From Arenibacter sp. F26102 (GTDB lineage Bacteria > Bacteroidota > Bacteroidia > Flavobacteriales > Flavobacteriaceae), in contig NZ_JALKBC010000004.1 of assembly GCF_023015865.1 (NCBI RefSeq), forward strand, positions 124,770 through 188,769: a DNA stretch of 64,000 bases. The letters run 5' to 3'. A model generated the notes under the pieces. The model worked only from the letters and a program-made list of their open reading frames with translations, made no database searches and was not told the DNA's origin. A program made the translations under genes and the position numbers. Position 1 is the stretch's first letter. Every line of letters begins with the position of its first letter. Below are positions 33,585-41,744 of this stretch, piece by piece.

Positions 33585-34451
33585 TTAAAAATTGAGGTAA
33601 CTGCCCCAATGTGGATGTGCATTTATACGACGGTCAATATCTTTTAACATTTTAAGCGAACGTTCCAATTTATTGTAAACATCACCACCTTCATCCCAAC
33701 CAGTATAGCCTATATATCCAGTATATCCCATCCGCTTCAATAGCGCGACTACGGCAAAATTATCTAACTCTCCCATGTCCAAAGGTTCAATTGTAGCTAC
33801 TTTAAAAAAACCAAGAGGACTACGTCTTGCTCCTGCTAGGTTAACTTGTTTGATATAAGGCATCCCTTTTTTTAGTAATTGTGATAAGTTATTTCCTTCT
33901 CCCATATACCAATTACCACTACTAAAAATCATTCCTAAATTCGGATGATTCATTTTCTCGCAAACACGAAGTGCATCACTATGTTTATCAATCCAGTGTT
34001 GAATATGGGTGTACAACAAAATTCTAATTCCACGGCGTTCTGCAATCAGAAGTGCCTTTTTTAGCCAAGCCATTACAGGAACATCTCCAGTTTCCTCAGA
34101 AGGTCTAATTCCATGACCCGCTGACTTTATTGCCAACTCAACAGTAGAACCTTCTGGCATAATTTCTAACATCTTCACAATACCGCTATTTCGAATGTCA
34201 TGTTCTCCGAGGGACAAGTCTAAAACAATATAAACCCCTGCCACTTCAAGGTCGAATTTTTCTTTTACAGTTACTAAACGCCAAGCTTCCTCCCAATTTC
34301 TACCGTCCCAAGCTACCCAATGCATAGCATCATAGCCAACTTCTTTAATAATTTCACAACGGTCTTCAAAGCTATACAGGCCCATACTATTGTAAAAAGC
34401 AAAATCCATTGCATAAAATTTTTGGGGAATGATTTTCATTTTTGTTTCCAT
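33585..34451 (-). CDS. Sugar phosphate isomerase/epimerase (xylose-isomerase-like)
   Basis: A 288-residue TIM-barrel protein of the AP_endonuc_2 family. Seen: YSFEDRCEIIKEVGYDAMHW near the N terminus, ILLYTHIQHWIDKHSDAL (metal-binding His region), HPNLGMIFSSGNWYMGEG and IGYTGWDEGGDVYNKLERSL. It probably isomerises or epimerises a sugar or cyclitol; substrate unknown. It lies 8 bases from the oxidoreductase-SnoaL gene and 26 from the LLM gene, so these are an operon. Confidence 0.8.
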   Translation of the reverse strand: METKMKIIPQKFYAMDFAFYNSMGLYSFEDRCEIIKEVGYDAMHWVAWDGRNWEEAWRLVTVKEKFDLEVAGVYIVLDLSLGEHDIRNSGIVKMLEIMPEGSTVELAIKSAGHGIRPSEETGDVPVMAWLKKALLIAERRGIRILLYTHIQHWIDKHSDALRVCEKMNHPNLGMIFSSGNWYMGEGNNLSQLLKKGMPYIKQVNLAGARRSPLGFFKVATIEPLDMGELDNFAVVALLKRMGYTGYIGYTGWDEGGDVYNKLERSLKMLKDIDRRINAHPHWGSYLNF

Positions 34452-34459
34452 ATTTTTAA

Positions 34460-35404
34460 TTATTTTATTTTGGTTACTAAATATTCTGTAATTAATGGTC
34501 GGTCGCTAGTGGTATTCCAGACCAATTGCCAATTTTCTTTCAAGAAAATATCGATACTATTGTCTTTAGTTTGAGTAACATATCTTACGTTGAAAGTGAT
34601 TTCAAAATAGTTATTTGAAGTTTCTGTAATATCAATATTAGAAAGATGGTGAGCTGTCAATCCGATAAAATTGTTTTTAGCTTCAGTATACCATTTATTA
34701 AATCCATCGTGTCCAATAAATTCATTATGGTCAGGAATTTGCATTTTCACATCACTCGATAAGTATTGTAAGAAAAAACCATTTTCATCTAATTGATCAA
34801 AATGCTCAAACCATTTTTTTATAAATGGTTTAATTTTGTGAGTATTCCCTTTTCGTAATGTCTCAATAAAATAAGATATTTGATTTGCATGATTTTTTGC
34901 ATTTACTTTAATCTCACTTTTAGAATTGAGCATCCCTTCTACATATGCATTTCGGTTGGAATGAATAAATCCATGATAAATCATTTCCGTCATATAAACT
35001 GTTTGTTGAATCGGCTTTATAAATTCATCAAGAGTAAATCTATTATATCCTAAAGGGGTATAAGATTTTGTTGGACCACCTAAAGTAACTGACAGAAGGA
35101 AGTGTTTTCCTTTGAGTTTGTCGCCTCCAACTCCAAAAGCAAAACCAAAGGTCAATACCTTGTCAAGCCATTGTTTTAGGGTGGCTGGGGAACTATACCA
35201 ATAAAATGGATATTGAAAAATAACAATATCCGCAGACAACAATGCATTTTGCTCTGCTATGACATTAACATTAAAGTCTGGATACAATTTGTCTAAATGC
35301 CTTATTTCAATATTTTTAACATCTTCTTGAAGATGTTTTAGAATATTTTTATTAGCGATGGATTGCTCTAAATCAGGGTGTGCCAATATAATAAGTGTTT
35401 TCAT
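34460..35404 (-). CDS. NAD(P)H oxidoreductase fused to SnoaL/NTF2-like domain
   Basis: A 314-residue fusion. Residues 1-185 are a flavodoxin-fold NAD(P)H:quinone oxidoreductase of the MdaB/KefF type (TLIILAHPDLEQSIANKNIL, VIFQYPFYWYSSPATLKQWL, LKGKHFLLSVTLGG). Residues 195-314 are a SnoaL/NTF2-like domain (WFEHFDQLDENGFFLQYLSS, KWYTEAKNNFIGLTAHHLSN). The oxidoreductase normally stands alone at about 190 residues. An operator-like site lies 22 bases upstream, shared with the MarR gene. Confidence 0.85.
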   Translation of the reverse strand: MKTLIILAHPDLEQSIANKNILKHLQEDVKNIEIRHLDKLYPDFNVNVIAEQNALLSADIVIFQYPFYWYSSPATLKQWLDKVLTFGFAFGVGGDKLKGKHFLLSVTLGGPTKSYTPLGYNRFTLDEFIKPIQQTVYMTEMIYHGFIHSNRNAYVEGMLNSKSEIKVNAKNHANQISYFIETLRKGNTHKIKPFIKKWFEHFDQLDENGFFLQYLSSDVKMQIPDHNEFIGHDGFNKWYTEAKNNFIGLTAHHLSNIDITETSNNYFEITFNVRYVTQTKDNSIDIFLKENWQLVWNTTSDRPLITEYLVTKIK

Positions 35405-35424
35405 TTTTTAATTTTAATTAATTG

Positions 35425-35446
35425 TTTGTACATACAAGTAATATGG
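35425..35446 (-). promoter_or_regulatory. MarR operator-like site upstream of the fusion oxidoreductase
   Basis: GTACATACAAGTAATATGG at 35428-35446 closely matches GTACATGCAAGTTATTTTG upstream of the marR gene. The core TTGTATGTACAA is palindromic. Both sites sit where they would block initiation. Confidence 0.6.
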
Positions 35447-35457
35447 TTTAAAAAAAA

Positions 35458-35880
35458 CTAAAATTTTTTATTAGCTAAATTTATTTTTAATTTAAGTTCA
35501 TTTACAGAAGTTTCGCCTAAAACATTAGTGTAATCAACACCGAGTTGTTCCCAGCAGGCATATACTTTTGGAATAAAATCCGTTAATTCATCTGTAGTGG
35601 TCAAATATATGTTTCTACCTTCTTGCCTTCTACTAATGAGTTTTCTGCTAATTAATTTATCTGCTAAACGTGTTATTGTTGAGGCATTAAGACCAATTAT
35701 TTTAGCGGCATCTCCTGTTGCAACTTCCTTTTTATCGTGGATAATCATCAACAAAAATGCATAAGATGGTGTCAGACCTAAAGGCGCAAAATTGATTTCT
35801 GCAAGCGTACTGATTTCCCTAAACAACTGCCCTGAGGAGAAATATAAGCAGTTTTCTAAAAGTTCCTTAATATCTTTCAT
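35458..35880 (-). CDS. MarR-family transcriptional regulator
   Basis: A 140-residue MarR protein. The winged helix-turn-helix is DKKEVATGDAAKIIGLNAST with ITRLADKLISRKLISRRQEG. The start at 35880 (MKDIKELLENC) is chosen; an ATG at 35910 falls inside a palindromic operator-like site. It lies upstream of the oxidoreductase operon, and its probable operator is repeated in front of that operon. A quinone- or phenol-like ligand would fit, but is not shown. Confidence 0.87.
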   Translation of the reverse strand: MKDIKELLENCLYFSSGQLFREISTLAEINFAPLGLTPSYAFLLMIIHDKKEVATGDAAKIIGLNASTITRLADKLISRKLISRRQEGRNIYLTTTDELTDFIPKVYACWEQLGVDYTNVLGETSVNELKLKINLANKKF

Positions 35881-35902
35881 GATGCGAAGATAATAAAAAT
35901 GC

Positions 35903-35923
35903 GTGTACATGCAAGTTATTTTG
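35903..35923 (-). promoter_or_regulatory. MarR autoregulatory operator-like site
   Basis: GTACATGCAAGTTATTTTG lies 25 bases upstream of the chosen marR start and is repeated with three changes upstream of the next gene. This is consistent with autoregulation. Confidence 0.6.
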
Positions 35924-36084
35924 TTTTTTTATTCCTTTTTATACGGAATTATTTACATGGAAAGAAATGGTGATATAAAGAAAAGGCGCTAATACCGATT
36001 AAAGATTAAGATTTCTGCCGTAAAATTAGCAAATAGTATATATGAAAATAGACTCTGCTTAGACTAAATTTAATTGTCAAATAT

Positions 36085-36240
36085 CTACCTAGCCTCCCTA
36101 TAAATCCTCTCAAAGTTCTCCTCTAAATCAACTTCAGAAAACTGCTTCGACCCTTCTAGAAGCCCACAATGGATGTTTTGCCGTTTAAACTGTAAGATCT
36201 ATCCGCATAAGTAATAAATTCCACTTGTTTCAGCCGAAAT
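36085..36240 (-). pseudogene. Relic of the 18.4 kb small-protein family
   Basis: The minus strand reads FRLKQVEFITYADRSYSLNG then KTSIVGF in one frame, and in the next frame LLEGSKQFSEVDLEENFERI then YREAR and a stop at 36085. It matches the protein at 18388-18600 (FRLQQGEFIAFVD, NFERIYREIR). A frameshift and the lack of a start show that it is broken. The function is unknown. Confidence 0.5.
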
Positions 36241-36241
36241 A

Positions 36242-36400
36242 AAACATAGGGAGCTATTTAAAAAAGACCGCTACCTGACATGAACAAAAAATAGACAGTA
36301 TCAGGCGAAGAGCTGTGTAGGTTGCCTACTTAGGAGCTGTAACAAGACAAAATTAAGAACATATATAACCATTCAGTGTCCTAAACTGGTTTAATGGTGT
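36242..36400 (+). mobile_element. IS1182-like transposase C-terminal relic
   Basis: The plus-strand frame reads HRELFKKDRYLT, a TGA, then TKNRQYQAKSCVGCLLRSCN and KTKLRTYITIQ. The YQAxxCxGCxLxxxCxKxK cysteine pattern is typical of the C-terminal region of IS1182-family transposases. Only about 50 codons survive, with a stop. No terminal inverted repeats can be identified. Confidence 0.5.
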
Positions 36401-36573
36401 TTTATATCTCCTTAGAAACTATACTTTTGCCCATAGATACATTGGTCTAAGGCCATAATACAAATAAGCACCCTACAGTTATTAATCCCATAATTGATAA
36501 GTCCCTATAATCAAGCATATAAAAATTATCCCTGTATTGATAGTCAATAGTTTGGGTTATGTATTTATGAATT

Positions 36574-37131
36574 TCACTTTTCCTTTAGCAGTGCATCCAC
36601 ACTTAAGTCATGTTCGTCATTAACTTGTATAAATGCTATACTTGGACGCTCTAAACCATAGTCGGTTATTAAGAGCGACCAGGAGGCTTTTAATTGAATT
36701 GTGCCTTCAGAAACCAGCTCCAAATCTAAGGGAATGGTTATTTGCCTAGTAGTTCCCGCTAGGGTAAAACCGCCCTTTACCGGGACTGACTGATTACCCT
36801 TTTTATCAAAGTCAAAATCATCGATAAGTTTCCCAGTAAAAACAACATCGGGATTTTTCTTAGCTTCAAGCAGCTCGTACATGTGTTCATCACGTTTATC
36901 TTTATCTGTCTTAATGGATGTTACAGGAACTTTAAAAGCTACTTTTCCAGTTTCAAAATTAATAGTCCCTTGTAAGCGGTCCGTCTTACCCATATAGGAA
37001 TTAAATGGCATTTTGGCCTTGAAATTGGCATTGCCCTCCGTAGTGCTATATATCTGTGCAAAGGAGGTAATGCTACTCAGGAATAGGAACAAAATTAATA
37101 AGTAAAAAATAGAGGTTTTGGATAGCCTCAT
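36574..37131 (-). CDS. YceI family periplasmic protein
   Basis: A 185-residue protein with a Sec signal peptide (LILFLFLSSITSFAQ) and a YceI lipocalin-like barrel: TTEGNANFKAKMPFNSYMG, LQGTINFETGKVAFKVPVTS, NPDVVFTGKLIDDFDFD and a C-terminal DYGLERPSIAFIQVNDEHDL. The ATG at 37131 is preferred over 37188. YceI proteins bind isoprenoids or other lipids. It sits just upstream of block B. Confidence 0.88.
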   Translation of the reverse strand: MRLSKTSIFYLLILFLFLSSITSFAQIYSTTEGNANFKAKMPFNSYMGKTDRLQGTINFETGKVAFKVPVTSIKTDKDKRDEHMYELLEAKKNPDVVFTGKLIDDFDFDKKGNQSVPVKGGFTLAGTTRQITIPLDLELVSEGTIQLKASWSLLITDYGLERPSIAFIQVNDEHDLSVDALLKEK

Positions 37132-37570
37132 AATCCTTTTATTTTCAATTGTCATAAATTTATTCATAAGATTAATTTTTTGTTTCACCTTTTTTTGATG
37201 CTTATCTAAGCCAAAAAGATGGCCGAGACTTATTAATTAGCCTTGTTGTACGCCTTCGTTCACATAAGTAATACCGCCCTGGCCCCTTCTACCCTTCTAC
37301 CCTTCTGCGACTGTTTAAGAGGTGACAATAATCTGCGTGCCAGAATACATAGATTATTAATAAACAAATATTGTAATTAAACTTAAATATTTATTCGCCA
37401 ATAATCCCCGAAATCTGATCTGGCCGCTTATTTGAAGAATCTTAAACCAAATGCCTTGACCACAAATATCATCATTTACACAACATTTAATACGGGGTTC
37501 ACATCATTTTTAATGGCTAGGGATGCCAATTAAGTACCTTCAACTTGATTTAAACGAGGAATCAACTATT
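37132..37570 (+). other. Upstream region of LytTR B with small tandem repeat
   Basis: About 440 bases. From roughly 37445 it resembles the region upstream of LytTR A (ACACAACATTTAAT, then CACATCATTT and GGGATGCCAATTAA), so the duplication includes the promoter. At about 37283-37308 the octamer CCCTTCTA/G occurs three times in a row, with no known role. Confidence 0.5.
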
Positions 37571-38263
37571 ATGAAATTAAGAAGTATAATCGTAGACGAT
37601 TCGTCTATGCAGCGGATTGCCGTAGCCAAATTAGTGAACAAGCATCCTAACCTTATAATGGTAGCCGAATACAGCAATGCCATTGAAGCAAAAAACGGTA
37701 TTAAAAATAACGAGATCGATCTAATTTTCCTCGATGTGGAGATGCCGATCATCAATGGATTTGACCTTTTAGAATCCTTGGAAAACCCACCACAGGTAAT
37801 TTTGATCACCGGTAATCCAGAATATGCCCTTAAGGCTTTTGATTACGATGTTACGGACTACCTTCACAAACCCATTACTCTAACACGTTTTGAGGCCTCC
37901 ATAAAAAGAGCCATTACCAAATATGAGCGGATGCAAAATGTGACGGAGGAAGAGGAATATATCTTTGTAAAAAGCAACCTAAAGAAGCGTAAAGTTGTTT
38001 TAAACGATATAAAATGGATAGAAGCTCTTGGCGATTATATTAAATTGGTAACGAATGAAGGCAATGTCGTTATTCTTTCTACTATGAAATCTTTTGAACA
38101 AAAGTTACCTAAGGATAAATTTTTAAGGATACATAAATCCTATATCGTGAATTTGGAAAAAGTGGTAAAGTTCAATAGTAAAAATGTTGAACTCGAAGGT
38201 AGACAGGTACCTTTGAGCAGAAATAAAAAAGACGAATTGGCGGAAGCGCTTTATAACGTATAA
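37571..38263 (+). CDS. LytTR response regulator (block B copy)
   Basis: A 230-residue receiver-LytTR regulator collinear with the one at 5437, with most residues identical by eye. Receiver landmarks IIVDDSSMQR, IFLDVEMPIINGF, VILITGNPEY and LHKPI are kept, and the LytTR domain ends with RQVPLSRNKKDELAEALYNV. A longer frame starts at 37523, but only the ATG at 37571 aligns with the other copy. The terminator after it is also conserved. Both copies are intact, so two regulators may respond to different signals. Confidence 0.92.
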   Translation: MKLRSIIVDDSSMQRIAVAKLVNKHPNLIMVAEYSNAIEAKNGIKNNEIDLIFLDVEMPIINGFDLLESLENPPQVILITGNPEYALKAFDYDVTDYLHKPITLTRFEASIKRAITKYERMQNVTEEEEYIFVKSNLKKRKVVLNDIKWIEALGDYIKLVTNEGNVVILSTMKSFEQKLPKDKFLRIHKSYIVNLEKVVKFNSKNVELEGRQVPLSRNKKDELAEALYNV

Positions 38264-38288
38264 ATTTAGTGGCCTAAAGTATAGATTA

Positions 38289-38325
38289 AAACATCGGGGG
38301 GCATACCCCCGATGTTTTTTTATGC
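38289..38325 (+). terminator. Rho-independent terminator after LytTR B
   Basis: ACATCGGGGG, GCATA loop, CCCCCGATGTTTTTTT. It is the counterpart of the terminator at 6155-6190; the stem is preserved by a compensatory pair of changes (T-A versus C-G) at its base. Confidence 0.9.
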
Positions 38326-38396
38326 AATTTTAAATATTCGCCCATTTTGTATGAGGTTGAGTTATACAAGATTGTATGACCAGAAATAATTCCAAT

Positions 38397-38681
38397 CTAA
38401 TGCTCGTTTAGTTTAGGCTCCGTTAAACGGAAATTTTCAAACGTCTGACCTTTTAAATGTTTTTGCCATCTTTCCACTAATGGTTGTTCTAATTTATACT
38501 CACGGTATTCGTCCGGACTCATAATTGGTATTCCTTTTACTATTGGGTATAATCGGTTACAGGATGAGCAAACAAAAAAGCCTTCCAATATATTATCATT
38601 TACATCTTTTGTGATTTCTGTTAAACTAAGGTCCCCTTTGTCAAATGGACAGCAAAGTTTATTGATCGTTTCTAGTTTCAT
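38397..38681 (-). CDS. Trm112-like small zinc protein (block B copy)
   Basis: A 94-residue protein nearly identical to the block A copy. Cys11, Cys38 and Cys41 are conserved (LCCPFDKGDLS, VCSSCNRLYPIVKG), and Asp14 again takes the place of a fourth ligand. Differences are conservative, mainly in the last 30 residues. The 4-base overlap with the ThiE-like gene is kept. Confidence 0.82.
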   Translation of the reverse strand: MKLETINKLCCPFDKGDLSLTEITKDVNDNILEGFFVCSSCNRLYPIVKGIPIMSPDEYREYKLEQPLVERWQKHLKGQTFENFRLTEPKLNEH

Positions 38682-39325
38682 TTTTTATTTATTTTTTCTA
38701 AATATTTTTTAATGGATTCATTGGGGTTGTCTTTGCTCATAATTCCTGATACTACAGCAATTCCGGTATATTTAAGCTCATCTAGTCGATGCATGTTTTC
38801 AGGTTTGATTCCACCTGCCAAATAAATAGGTAAACCATAATTTCTTGACGCATCATGAATGGTATTAAAATTTACAATTTCACAACTGTTGGCTGTTTGC
38901 GAAGGGAAAATGGAACAGAATGAGATATAATCTAGCTTGTTCTTACTTGCCCATTCTACATGGGTTAAATCATTATTGCACGTAAGTCCGCTAATAAAAG
39001 GATGGATAACGCTTCCTTTTAATTGTGTGTAATTCTCTGGAATTACGTCAAAATGTACACCATCCAGCAAGGAATTATTAAGCAGTTTCCATCTATTGTT
39101 TATCAATACTGGAACATTTTTGGCATGGCATTGTCCGCAAATCTTATTGATCAGTTCAATTATGTTTTGGTTGTCATTAAAATTGTCCCAAATTTGAACA
39201 GCGGCTAGCTTTTCCCTTAAGCACATGTTTAATTTGTTCATTAATATCAATTCGTCCATTGATGGGTCGACAATTAAATAGATTCCAGAACCCATGTTTC
39301 TTTTCACCCTACTACTTATTTCCAT
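38678..39325 (-). CDS. ThiE/TenI-like TIM-barrel protein (block B copy)
   Basis: A 215-residue protein collinear with the block A copy. The non-canonical AAVQIWDNF, DGVHFDVIPENY, FCSIFPSQT and LAGGIKPENM segments are all unchanged or nearly so. The retention of the same atypical active-site residues in both copies argues that they are functional and not decay. It overlaps its neighbours exactly as in block A. Confidence 0.8.
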   Translation of the reverse strand: MEISSRVKRNMGSGIYLIVDPSMDELILMNKLNMCLREKLAAVQIWDNFNDNQNIIELINKICGQCHAKNVPVLINNRWKLLNNSLLDGVHFDVIPENYTQLKGSVIHPFISGLTCNNDLTHVEWASKNKLDYISFCSIFPSQTANSCEIVNFNTIHDASRNYGLPIYLAGGIKPENMHRLDELKYTGIAVVSGIMSKDNPNESIKKYLEKINKK

Positions 39326-40371
39326 CCCGAACTAAATGCTTTAAAAAAGGCCGCCCAGTAAGGGTCGTTCTCATTGTACAATAGATCATTTGCTATATCA
39401 TTTGTTACGAGTTTGATACCTTGGTGCTTATGGGTTATTTCCCCCGCTTCTGAGCAGAAGATATTTTCCTTGGCCAAACGATTGATAACTTTTTTTGCAC
39501 TTCCCTCCTTACAGGTAATAATCATTGAACCTGCACCGATGCAGTAACGTGGATCCAAGGAAAACAATCTACATACTTCATTTTGTAGAATGCCTACAGG
39601 TAGTTTGTCATTAAATATAAATGCACCATTGTTGGAGGCAGTTGCCAATTCAAATATCGCTCCCAAAACACCGCCTTCCGTAACATCGTGCATAGCGGTT
39701 ACATCGGTATGTTCGCGATTATGTCCTACCGCGGCCAGAGCGTCCTTTAGGGAAGAAGTTTGATAAAAAGTGGCGCATGCTTGTTGTTGCATTTCAGGAC
39801 CCAGTTTGTTCTTAACCGTTTCAGGGAAACACATAGCAAGTATGGCAGTCGAAGAAATGGCGCATGATTTGGTAACTAATATCACATCCCCAGGTTTCGC
39901 ATATTTTGAAACCAGAATGTTATTTTTAGGTGCAATGCTGATAAATGTCCCACCGCCTGCTATGGTCGAATTTTGTCCTTCTATAAAACCTGTATGCCCA
40001 CCCGTTATGGCAATTCCGATTTTTGAACAAAAGCGGTGGATGTAATCCCAATAAATCTGAAAATCCGATTTAGAAAAATTGCTTGGAAGATTTAGAACAA
40101 ACTGCCCATACATAGGGGCATATCCCGTGGTAGCCATATCATTTGCCATCAATTGCACAGATAGCCAAGCGGACTCCTCCAAACCCAGACTTGGAAGTAG
40201 GGTCAGCGGGTCACTGGTCATGGCCATGGCCATAGTTCCGGGCAAATCCACAACGGAGACATCAACACCAAAATCAGGACCAATACTTACTTCCTCTCTA
40301 TTAGAACCACATTTATTACGGATAAACTGCTCAAACACATGTGGATCTATTTTGCCTAGTTTATAGCTCAT
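39316..40371 (-). CDS. AIR-synthase/ThiL-like ATP-binding enzyme (block B copy)
   Basis: A 351-residue protein of the same length as the block A copy. The motifs MTSDPLTLLPSLGLEESAWL, QLMANDMATTGYAP, ITGGHTGFIEGQNSTIAGGG and HDVTEGGVLGAIFEL are identical or nearly so. Differences cluster in the C-terminal third. Expected ATP-dependent enzyme, substrate unknown. Confidence 0.8.
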   Translation of the reverse strand: MSYKLGKIDPHVFEQFIRNKCGSNREEVSIGPDFGVDVSVVDLPGTMAMAMTSDPLTLLPSLGLEESAWLSVQLMANDMATTGYAPMYGQFVLNLPSNFSKSDFQIYWDYIHRFCSKIGIAITGGHTGFIEGQNSTIAGGGTFISIAPKNNILVSKYAKPGDVILVTKSCAISSTAILAMCFPETVKNKLGPEMQQQACATFYQTSSLKDALAAVGHNREHTDVTAMHDVTEGGVLGAIFELATASNNGAFIFNDKLPVGILQNEVCRLFSLDPRYCIGAGSMIITCKEGSAKKVINRLAKENIFCSEAGEITHKHQGIKLVTNDIANDLLYNENDPYWAAFFKAFSSGWK

Positions 40372-41094
40372 TTATTCTACGTCATTTAGTTTAATGTACA
40401 ATCCAAAAAAATCTCCAAAAGGCAAACTCCATTGTTGAAACGGAAACCATTTAGGTAGGCCTGTACAGGTCCATTCAATAGAGTAATCGCGTCCTTGAAG
40501 CGCCTCTTCTATAATTTTGGAAAGTTTGTCCGGTGTATAGAAGGTTGCTGTTAAATAGAAAGGATTCATGCCAAATACTTCTTGTATTCTTCTTCTTACT
40601 ACCTTGGTCGAATTTCTGTTCATCATTCCCATTGCAATTCCATATTTTCCAACACGCGCAGCCTCACGAATTACTCGTACGGGGTCGTTGTAATATTCAA
40701 ATGTGGTAATGAATGCAAGCGAATCAAAGGTATGGTCTTTAAAAGGCATATGGTGAGAGTCGGCCATAACAAGGTCGCCATCAAATAAATGTACTGCTTG
40801 GGAAAGCATTAATGGGGATATATCACCACCAGTAGCCTCTATACCAATCTCTTTCCACCATCGTGTAAAACGGGTTGTACCACAGCCAAACTCCAATAGT
40901 GTTTTAACACGTTTGTCCTTTGAGATCAATTGTTCCATTACTTTTTTTTGCCATATTTCGGCACGCTTGTATCTCCCTTCATACCATTGTTCGTAGGTGT
41001 CGGTATGTTGTCTGTTAAAAAACCATTCTGGTCTGTTTTGCCAATTTTGGTCTTCCTGAGGAATCAGTTCTGAAGTTGTTTTTTCTATTTCCAT
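40372..41094 (-). CDS. Class I SAM-dependent methyltransferase (block B copy)
   Basis: A 240-residue methyltransferase. Motif I (LLEFGCGTTRFTRWW) and MADSHHMPFKDHTFDSLAF are identical to those of block A; roughly ten substitutions are visible over the whole protein (for example YKDPVQ to YNDPVR). It is the most conserved gene of the duplicated operon. It follows its own TPP riboswitch and attenuator. Confidence 0.85.
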   Translation of the reverse strand: MEIEKTTSELIPQEDQNWQNRPEWFFNRQHTDTYEQWYEGRYKRAEIWQKKVMEQLISKDKRVKTLLEFGCGTTRFTRWWKEIGIEATGGDISPLMLSQAVHLFDGDLVMADSHHMPFKDHTFDSLAFITTFEYYNDPVRVIREAARVGKYGIAMGMMNRNSTKVVRRRIQEVFGMNPFYLTATFYTPDKLSKIIEEALQGRDYSIEWTCTGLPKWFPFQQWSLPFGDFFGLYIKLNDVE

Positions 41095-41110
41095 TTTATA
41101 TTATTTAAAA

Positions 41111-41149
41111 CAAAAACTCCATTCTTTGGGGTAACCAATGAATGGAGCC
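41111..41149 (-). terminator. Riboswitch attenuator (block B)
   Basis: On the minus strand GGCTCCATTC pairs with GAATGGAG, followed by TTTTTG, just downstream of the aptamer. It is the counterpart of 8976-9013 with a diverged loop, indicating selection on the stem. Confidence 0.85.
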
Positions 41150-41168
41150 TAAAATGAAATATCTTAGC

Positions 41169-41253
41169 TTGCATCCCTACGTTGGCATTATCCAAATCAG
41201 GTTTCGGGTATTATCTCAGCTTGGTTTTAACCAGGCACCCCGTGCTTTTGTGT
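41169..41253 (-). promoter_or_regulatory. TPP riboswitch (THI element, block B)
   Basis: Minus-strand signatures ACGGGGTGCC, GCTGAGAT, ACCCGAAACCTGATTTGGAT and AATGCCAACGTAGGGATGC are all present, as in block A, with the only changes in variable loops. The TACATTT box upstream is also conserved. Confidence 0.97.
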
Positions 41254-41410
41254 TGATAAATGTACGATTAAAATTTAAAATTCTATACTGTCCTTAATAT
41301 TTCACATAGGTATATTCCAGAACTTGAATGTCTATTGAAGGTCCTTATAAAAATTGTACTTGTTAGGTGCTGCTGCTGTGAAAGGTAGCCGCAATTAATC
41401 TTTGGGGAAG
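41254..41410. other. Junction between riboswitch B and the membrane-protein relic
   Basis: About 155 bases with no feature recognised. In block A the corresponding interval spans more than 10 kb and includes cysI, cysJ, prx, lysR and many small genes. Confidence 0.4.
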
Positions 41411-41505
41411 CTTACAAAACCAAAAGAAGTTTGAACAAGAGCTTAAAAATGCTCCAAATAATATTTAAGAGTTTAAAGCGCGAAACAATGTTTCATAATT
41501 GCGAT
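41411..41505 (+). pseudogene. 3' relic of the 19.2 kb membrane-anchored protein
   Basis: The frame reads YKTKRSLNKSLKMLQIIFK, then after a one-base shift EFKARNNVS and a stop. This aligns with the last 33 residues of the protein at 19238-19549 (TKRRFNKSLKMLKIKIEEF). The rest of the gene, including the transmembrane helix, is missing. Confidence 0.65.
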
Positions 41506-41660
41506 AATTTTTTTTAGGATATTAAGGAATAATCAAGATTGAATTATCAAGGGTATCATCTTCTAAGAAATTGGTTATTGCTAATGGCTTGTTAAACCAA
41601 TATAGTTTAGAATAGGCCTCGTTTGCAATTCTGCCATTTCAACGAAAAAATGCCGATTTA

Positions 41661-41744
41661 CTGTTAATTAAACAGAATAAATAAGAATATTTGGAGTTAA
41701 AGTATCATACCTAAATCTAATGACAATTTAACCTTTCCCCCGAA
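41661..41744 (+). promoter_or_regulatory. Highly conserved leader of the pseudo-receiver gene (copy B)
   Basis: The sequence upstream of the ATG (containing GGAGTTAAAGTATCATACCT) is almost the same as that at 19700-19783. The preceding 150 bases are diverged, so conservation begins sharply around 41661. Confidence 0.55.

Larger units (their letters stand above)
35924..36573. other. Gene-poor relic region
   Basis: About 650 bases without intact genes. It holds the small-protein relic (36085-36240, minus), the IS1182-type relic (36242-36400, plus), and flanking AT-rich DNA. This looks like a scar from past insertions next to block B. Confidence 0.5.
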
